Source of the DNA: Sambucus nigra | Lineage: Eukaryota > Streptophyta > Magnoliopsida > Dipsacales > Adoxaceae | Reading direction: 5' to 3' | Assembly (NCBI GenBank): GCA_949130495.1 | Contig: OX422215.1 | Location: forward strand, 531,757,755 to 531,821,754 | DNA length: 64,000 nt | Shown: positions 57,147 to 64,000 of the stretch, piece after piece | How the letters are laid out: the number at the start of each line of letters is the position of its first letter | Position numbering within the stretch: position 1 is the stretch's first letter | Made by a program: the position numbers and the translations under genes | Notes under the pieces: model-generated | What the model was told of the DNA's origin: nothing | The model's input: the letters and a program-made list of their open reading frames with translations, nothing else | The model's database searches: none

Positions 57147-58772
57147 CTATCGATGGAAAAAATAAACACCACAAGAGAGTGGCGGGCATAAAGTAACAAG
57201 ATCGGTGTCACGGAAGTGGAAAGTAGCACCACAAAGACTCTCATGGAAGGTGGAGTATAGTTTTAGGTTTGGATCCAAAGATATGGATGAGAACATGCAA
57301 GATACAAGATCTAGATCCAAACTAGATGATGGGATGGAAGGGACAATGGGTGGGTCGGGTGGGATAAAGGGTGAAGGAAGATGATCTAACTCAAGTGTAG
57401 GGGACACATATTCATATGGAGGAGTAAAGGAATACTCACAAGGGAGCGTGGTATCGAAAGATGAAGTGGTCAAGTTCTGCACAAGAATGTCACCAAATAA
57501 TGTGGTGCGTAGTTCAAACGAGGCACCAAGATCGGAGATAGAGGAATCACTCAAAATATTGGGCTTAAAGGGAGCCATGCGTAGTGGGACATGATCCATA
57601 TCCGGAGAGGTAGAAACCATCTCGGATTCAATCTTGAGAAAATGGTGAGCACTCTTAGACGGAGCTAACCTATGATGAATTGGTTCATCGGGAACACACG
57701 CGGTGGGCTTAATAGGTGTAGAATCGGGAAGTTTTTTGGATATAAAGTGAGTGGGAATGTGAACCTCAACTGTGGGTTCATTTGTATATGACGAGAGTAA
57801 ATCAGTCTCACTAATGAAAGGTAAGCCAACATAATTATCGAATTGGGGATCGAACCATGGGATGTTTTCAACTGTGAGATTATCGGGGTGAGAGGGTTGG
57901 TCACACTCAAAATCCGTGTGACAACTCGACTCATCATCACTCCACATAGGGGTAATAATTGGTTGACTTGGGGTGTAGTCCGACTCTCGCTCACACTCAA
58001 TTCCATTTAATCTTTGTTCACGTCGTTGGAGGGCTTAATTTTGAATTTGAGTGACTTTCTATTGCTTGTGGATGAACTTTTTCAAGAGTCTTTCGAGAGT
58101 GGAGGTGGATGATGGTGGTGAAATAATGGTTGGCGATGGGACAATGGTGGATGGGTGAGGTGGACACAACTCAATATTATTATGACAATATGGAGAATAC
58201 TCAAAGGAAGCATGGGGAACGGGGTCAAGTGTGTCATATACGGGAGAATCATCTCCGTGAGAGACAAATGGTGGATAAGCGTGGGTAGCATAGTGAGGGA
58301 ACTGATTGGCAACAGGTGCACGTGATTGCCATGACGATTGTTGGAACGTGTGAGGGTCCACAACATCGGGTTGGGATTCGTATTGCATGAAAGGTTGATT
58401 AGGCCTCCATGAATAACTTGGGTACTCACACCACTCGAAATTTGATACATCATGACAATAGGCCAAGGTGGGTTCCGGAACAGTGTCATATGGATACACT
58501 TGGTCCATGGTGGGTTCAGAAGAATAAGGAATATACGGGCACTTATGGGACAAGTGATCGGGGTGAAAATAATGTGTGCACAACAAAGAATTTGATGAGT
58601 TGATACTCATCATCGGAGGCAATGAAATGTGAGATGCGTGCGTGTTTGACTCGGGCTCAACTTCAAACTTGCTTTGAGAAAATAAGAAATGGCTAAAGTA
58701 ATCCTGTAAGGGACGTTCGTCGACCATGACGAGAAAATATATGTTTTTGATTTTTTTTTTGAATTTTTTCAA
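57147..58772 (-). pseudogene. A1 long open frame, unknown product, two stops
   Basis: A single frame spans about 540 codons, interrupted by TAG and TAA eight codons apart (near 58058 and 58034). The first part is rich in Pro, Ser, His and Tyr (SSNSLLCTHYFHPDHLSHKC, then PSYSWRPNQPFMQYESQ). The middle reads ALQRREQRLNGIECERESD, a helical stretch of the type found near gag N-termini. The second part is acidic and Pro/Ser-rich (LELDHLPSPFIPPDPPIVPS). No enzyme motif is seen. It may be a diverged gag or an element-specific protein. The Met at 58724 (MVDERPLQDYFSHF) is an alternative start. Confidence 0.5.
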
Positions 58773-59743
58773 AAGGAAAGAAAATATCTTTGGATTTTTC
58801 TAAAAATTAAAGAAAGAAAATATTTTTTGATTTTTATAAAATAAAAGGAAGAAAATACTTTTAGATTTTTGTGGAGAAAAATAAGGATTTTTTTTTTTGT
58901 TTTTTCTTGGATTTTTTGGGACAAAAGATAGGACAAAATTATTAGCACTCTTCAATTTTGAACGAAATCACTAAAATCGACTACCGAAAAATCGAATTGG
59001 ACACACACAAGTCAAGGATAAATCCTAACTACCACATAGCCAATTTTTATCATAAAAATTTAGTGAAAGGGTAGTCAAATTTTAATTAAATCCGCAGGTG
59101 ATACAAATCATGGAAATTATTTGAGTGATCGCCTTTGCAAAAATATTCTCTTAGTGGGCTAGCTAGTGGATTGATTTTAAAGTTAATGATAGCTAGGGTA
59201 GCACACAATTGGAAAGCGAGTGAGCCGGGTGATGAAATTCCTTCTCGTGAATGACCGGGTATAGGTCTTAGTTGATTAATTCATCACACCATTCGAAAAT
59301 AAATGCGAGAATAAAAGAAAATAAGAGCACATAGTCACACACAAAAATTGACTCGCTGACAGAAGAGGTGCTAGGGTTTAAAGAGGTACCTCCCACAATT
59401 TTTATACTGTGGGATGATGAACAATTTGAGTCGATCGGGGGGAGATCATGCCTATCTCAGTTAGCCCCGGGAGTCCTACCTACCTAAGGTAGAGAGGATT
59501 CTTTTCCTCGCCTTGGACGCCCTCTCTCTACCTTATCCGGTTTCCCTATCACACTTTTCTTCACAATTAATTATTACAAATTAAAATAAAAAATGATTAG
59601 TGTCTCCAAGCACCGCAATACAAGCCAAATAATAAAGTCCTAATACAAGCCTTCTAAAAAATGAAAAAAGGGTATAAAAATGAAAAGTACAATACAAATG
59701 AATCACAAAAGGAAATCCTCTCCAATGCTTCAAGCTCCAAAGA
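58773..59743. other. A1 leader between primer site and frame
   Basis: AT-rich sequence with 'gaaaatattttt' repeats (58780-58900), then a leader. No gene is supported. The 'aggtagagaggattctt' / 'ccctctctctacctta' pair (59484-59540) could form a weak hairpin. Confidence 0.4.
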
Positions 59744-59758
59744 TTGGCAACGACGCCA
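59744..59758 (-). promoter_or_regulatory. A1 primer-binding site, tRNA-Asp type
   Basis: On the minus strand TGGCGTCGTTGCCAA follows the right LTR end after two bases. It matches the plant tRNA-Asp 3' complement TGGCGCCGTTGCC with one change. Confidence 0.8.
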
Positions 59759-59760
59759 TT

Positions 59761-61392
59761 TGATAGAGAGAACTTTTCGGTATTTTTGTCGTTGTTTAAA
59801 AGCTCCTCTAATAAAAACCTTTCACACCTACAAAAATATAACAATACTAGAGTGTAGTGGTAAGTAAGAGAATAAATCCAAATTTAAGGGTGAAACATAT
59901 AAGAGAGGCATGTAATTCATTTGTTTATTATTCTCTTTTTAGATTTTTGCATTTTCTATTTTTTTTAGCTTTTTCAATATTAAAATAATTTTCAGATGAA
60001 GGTGAGTTAACTAATAACTAAATAAAAAGGGGTTAACCAAATTAAAAGTTAAATGTGAAAAATATAAGCAAGGGTGTGATAAAAAAGGAGTACAATGTAA
60101 CTAAATTAGAGAAATATTCAAGGGATGGAAAATCCACCCTCAATTCACACAAATTAATCTAGCTTGGACTATTTTAATTTCATCAATTTCCAAAATATTC
60201 ATTTAATACAAAAGCTAATTCTCTTTACACTAATGAAGTAATCGAATATTCTTTTAGAGAAATAAGTTTAATTCCCACAAGAACTACTCTAAATGAATTA
60301 GAATCAATTAAATGAATCACCCGCTAGGATCGATTCATCAAACTAATTTTAATTAGACAAAATAAAAATAAGAGTAGATGAAAATTACACTAACATATAA
60401 ATCAAATGATAAGCCGATCTCTAGTTTGAATCAAATGATAATACAATTTTCAATCCTTTCTCATGGATGATTTTACATTTCTCAATGTGAAAATAAGTAG
60501 GAATTAAATTTACTAATCAAAGGAAACTAGCAAAATTACAATTGACAATTAAATCAAATTGGATTCATGAGGGATTCAATTCATCCCTTGAATGAGATGA
60601 TTAGCCCTCCATAATCATCATCCAATAAACATTAGAATCAAATAAGAGCATAAAATAAAAATTAAATAGGAGTAATCAAACCAAAATTGTCTTCAATTGC
60701 ATTAATTCTTCAATTCTTCCATCATCTCTCATTACAAACACTCAATTTATTGAATTTTTTCCCTAATCTAAAAAAAAAAAAAAAAAATCTAAACTAAAAA
60801 AATAAAATGTTTCTCTCTCTAACTCTAGAATTTTCTCCCTACAATATCATGTCTCAAAATGGGTCTTTTTCTTCCTCTTATAGTGCACATGGAGCTAAGG
60901 GGTAATTTGGTAAGGGTAATGGTGCACGAGGTTGTATATGGTGTTGGGTGAGGGATAATTTAGGAATTATAGAAGGTGCATGTGGGAAGTGGGGAAATAA
61001 GGTAGTTTGGGGTAATATGGGAAAGGGTGAAAGGCATGTTTTAAAACATGTGAGATATTAATTTGGTTTAATGTTTGGCTAAAAGCAGAATTGTGTATGG
61101 CTTGTGGCTTAAAATGGGAAATGGGTCTATGGATTCGAACTGGGTTTGATGGGTTGCCAAGGTGGATTTGGGCATTGGGTTCGCAGGAAATGGAATTCGG
61201 GTTTGTCAGAGGTCACGGGTTATGGTTGGAGGATAAGATAGAGGTCGAGTTGAATAGGGGTCAGAGCATTCGGCTTCGAACTGGAGGTCGGATTTGGGAG
61301 TCGGGGCTGCTGGGATTTGGGTAGGTCGAGGCAGGGAGCGGGTTCGGATGGAGTGATAAGCTCCGAGCAGGTGGGTCGAGATGGTGTAATAG
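59761..61392 (-). repeat. A1 5' LTR (right), truncated
   Basis: It aligns with 52133-about 53780 of the left LTR. The alignment stops at about 61392 and the remaining ~1.1 kb (U3 side, with the promoter) is missing. Confidence 0.9.
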
Positions 61393-61421
61393 GGCAGGGA
61401 GCGAGTTCGAATGGAGTGATA
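61393..61421 (+). other. Templated filler at the A1/G4 junction
   Basis: The 29 bases repeat 61330-61358 (same 'ggcagggagcg...atggagtgata', two differences), 63 bp upstream. They lie exactly where the A1 LTR alignment ends and before G4 sequence begins. Confidence 0.7.
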
Positions 61422-64000
61422 GGGCATTCAGCAAGGTAATCGATATGATTTTTATCCTCGGGTGAATGAGCTATGCCTTGTGTGACACGGTAATTTGATT
61501 AGCGTTAGATTCGTGTGTGAGATGAGTTAAGTGCATATATCGATAACATTATTATGTTTATATGTTTTCATTGGTATGGCAGAGTTATATCTTTGGTGTC
61601 ATCAACGGAAGACGATCGGGTGTATTGATAGTGGTATATATCTTTATTGTGATTATTTATTTTACTGATGTGTTATACGAGTATGACAGTATCCTGGATA
61701 TGGTTTTATAGAAATGGTTAAACCAATAATGGGTGGATATCGCAAGGCTATCGGGGTTGCTGCTCTAGGGCAGGATGTTTTGTTTTAGCGATGTCTCACC
61801 TGTGAGAGGGTCGAACTCGCATTTATGTTATTTGATAATAGAGAATTCGGAGAGTATAGCTGTCTCGAGATAATTGATCCCGGTGTGTAGGGACTATACC
61901 GATGTGATTTGGGGTATATTGGGTTTACTGTTGAGCAGACAGATTGAGCTCGTTATTATGTTTAGCACTCAGGACTTGGTGATAGGAAGAGCATAATGTT
62001 ATATCACTCCTCTAGAGACTTGGGAGTTAAGATTGATATTTATATGTTTAAGGACAGGAATTTGAGTCCCGGTTATGTATTTGAGATTTATGGAATGTGA
62101 TTACCACCAATGCTGAGTGATAGTGCATTTAAGGGGGAAGTTCCTTGTTTAAATACGATTATGGGATGAGATACGCATGGATCTTGGTATATGTCGTGGG
62201 TAGGGAGAGATGGAAATTTTTTGGGGTACATGCTATGGACTTAGGGCCTAACGGATTTCGATGCCTGACAATGTTAGGTAATAGTGTATCGGGAGGGTTC
62301 TTTGTTTGGATTTCTCTTTACGAGACGTCCCACGCACGAAACTTAGCGTATCGTTGGAAGTAAGGAGATGTTTGGTCATTAGTCCATGAGTCTGGTACCT
62401 CGATCCATATGCAAGTATGCAGTTATATATGTGAGTTGAAAGTTATAGTACAATTTAAGGCTAGTGAAGTCGTAAGTGTTGTGACAAAGCACTAAAATTT
62501 TCACCACGAGTTGAAGAGTGGAATAATACCAAGAAGGATTAACTTTCGATTTATGGGGAGATTGAAAATACCCAAGTGTTATATACACATTATACATGCG
62601 GGGGCAATAGAGAATTATGTGTTACGTATGAGGCCTATATGATGTTTACGCTAATATGCGGATTATAGGGTGTGTGAGTGCCCTGGTTAACTATTTTCAG
62701 AATCGTCCAAGTTAAAGGAACGTGGGAATAGATGTGTGGAACATGTGCCCGTGGGGCAGTTATAAACCAAGTTGTGATGGTAAGATGTATTAAGCATCAT
62801 GTGAGAAATACGAGAATCCAAGTATATGTGTGTAATGAGAGTAGCACACTCGAGATGAGTTGAAGGGCTGAGAAGCCATCTAATTATTGTGAATATCTCT
62901 GGATAAGAGAACCATCCAACTATTGTGGGAAATTTGGGGCGCAGTCCTACTTAGTCGAATGTTGAGAGTGACTTGCGCGTAAATACAATGTTGGTACCAA
63001 TAAGGTACAAAGAGCTCATAAGTGCGCATTGTGGTGGAAAGTGCACGGGCCAAGAATTTTGGTGTACCCCGAGGTAAAAGGGGAGTAGTATGTACCACTG
63101 GAGTAGTAGGTGGAAGTTGGTGTTGAGTGGGACATTGTGAGTTGTCTCCGCGCGCACCACTCATAGATATAAATAAGTTGGTTTGAGATGATCAACTAGA
63201 AAATTTTGCATCAAGCCGACGATCCCAGTGATGGAAGGGGCAATCAAGCTGGTAAATTTCATTGATGGGTTGCTAAGATCAGGATAAGGTCATGACTTCC
63301 TTCTAATGTGTGGATCAACTTGACCCAAAAGGAAGTAATTGTTATTCTTTTGGGGTGAGTTACACTATTAGATAGTGTGCCCCATTCTTCTAGTAAAAGA
63401 AGGATTACACCAGTGCGAGGTACTGCCCAATATTGTTGTGAATCAGGATGAGATCCTTGAGCCCCACCTCCGATAGGGATTTTTGGGAAGTAGTGGGGAT
63501 GATGTTTTGTTTTGGGCAAGTTGTATCACCTATAACCGATGAGTAGATGAGAGGTGATTGACGACTAGTGAAGTGGTATGAATGCGATTCTGGAGTCACT
63601 ATAATGTTTTACTTCTTCAAATGACCTAACTTGTAATTGAAGTGAAGCATTGAATGGTAATTAGGAGGATAAATTATCGATTGGTAGAGTTGGGTGGAGT
63701 CACTCATACCTGTTTGTTGTGGACAAGGTGCCTATTAAGGTTTTGTATGGGAAAGCCTGGTCATTCTTTCTCTGGTTGTTTAGAGGTGAGCGAATAACTA
63801 GACTTTTGGACCGGACGTGATTTAGAGTCCATTGTTAAGAAGGGTATCGAACACAAACTATATTGAGGTGACTTTAGAGCGTCATAAGAGTTACGTCGGT
63901 GCCATGAAATGAGATTTGACAGACCGATTGTAGTGGTTCGATGTTCTTATGGTTTCTCTCAAGATGGGAGATTTGTGTTGGGATTGGACACGGGAAGCTG
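61422..64000 (+). mobile_element. G4: interior of a degraded chromovirus related to G3
   Basis: Its order of short matches ('gtgtgacacggtaatt', 'gggacta', 'gtgagtgccctggtta', 'aaggaacgtg') parallels G3 at 47190-49200. No LTR or primer site of G4 is in the window, so it is cut on the left by the junction and runs off the right edge. No readable domain or intact frame remains. Frames of 60-95 codons here look like chance openings. Confidence 0.7.

Larger units (their letters stand above)
52133..61392 (-). mobile_element. A1: non-autonomous LTR retroelement primed by tRNA-Asp (Athila-like)
   Basis: The LTR inner ends are TGATAGAGAGAAC (plus) at 52133 and 59761. On the minus strand the right LTR ends ...TCTATCA and is followed by TGGCGTCGTTGCC (59746-59758), close to the tRNA-Asp primer site TGGCGCCGTTGCC used by Athila-type gypsy elements. 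A purine tract GTTTGGAGGTGG (54871-54882, minus) adjoins the left LTR. The element therefore reads right to left. Between the LTRs (4.9 kb) only one broken frame is seen and no pol motif. It sits in the G3 3' LTR. The right LTR is truncated, so the right target duplication is lost. Confidence 0.85.

Overview
This window looks like repetitive, gene-poor nuclear DNA of a flowering plant, probably a eudicot, although the species cannot be told from the sequence. It is AT-rich. Nearly every stretch with recognisable coding belongs to a transposable element: Ty3/gypsy chromoviruses whose LTRs begin TGTAACACCCC, SIRE-like copia elements primed by tRNA-iMet, a tRNA-Asp-primed element, a CACTA transposon, and Ulp1 and plant-mobile-domain (PMD) genes of the kind carried by plant DNA transposons. 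I found no intact single-copy host gene, no rRNA or tRNA gene and no CRISPR array.

Layout. (1) 1-7760, minus strand: a decayed multi-exon Ulp1-protease element gene. A family-L LTR (1361-2950) interrupts it, and its inter-exon spaces carry arrays of GTACACGTGTAC-type palindromes. (2) 8130-9044 plus 18978-20947: one older segment ending in a broken PMD gene, split by a complete but dead chromovirus G1 (9045-18977; target-site duplication GTTAT; LTRs, tRNA-iMet primer site, gag, protease, RT, RNase H, integrase, chromodomain and polypurine tract all visible). (3) 20948-25545: the 5' LTR and gag start of chromovirus G2, interrupted by a second family-L LTR (about 22119-24123). It is fused at a short shared sequence to the middle of the LTR of chromovirus G3. 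(4) 25546-52132: G3, whose 5' LTR was entered by a CACTA element (25794-44436). The CACTA carries fragments of three unrelated host genes in the same orientation: an RNA polymerase III RPC5-like gene, an ELMO-domain gene and a PP2C phosphatase gene. Copia element C1 (29821-42744, TSD CCGAG) sits inside the CACTA, and copia element C2 (34626-42062, TSD AACTC) sits inside one LTR of C1. The nesting is therefore four deep: G3, CACTA, C1, C2. (5) 52133-about 61392, minus strand: a non-autonomous tRNA-Asp-primed retroelement A1 with about 2.7-kb LTRs, inserted in the G3 3' LTR. Its right LTR is broken. (6) about 61422-64000: the interior of a very degraded chromovirus G4 related to G3.

How the parts relate. 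The nesting gives a relative time order (G3 first, then CACTA, C1, C2). C1 and C2 carry gag-type sequence but no visible protease, integrase or RT, so they could only have moved with enzymes supplied by relatives. C2 looks youngest: its LTRs are closely similar and its 653-codon gag frame holds one stop codon. The observations most worth checking are the three-gene CACTA capture, the palindrome arrays with a TCGA core shared by LTRs of unrelated families, the CACGTG-type palindrome arrays in the Ulp1 gene, a 184-bp hairpin at 6985-7168, an 18-base G run, and two end-joining scars, one with templated filler DNA. I see no evidence for a wholly new enzymatic system.
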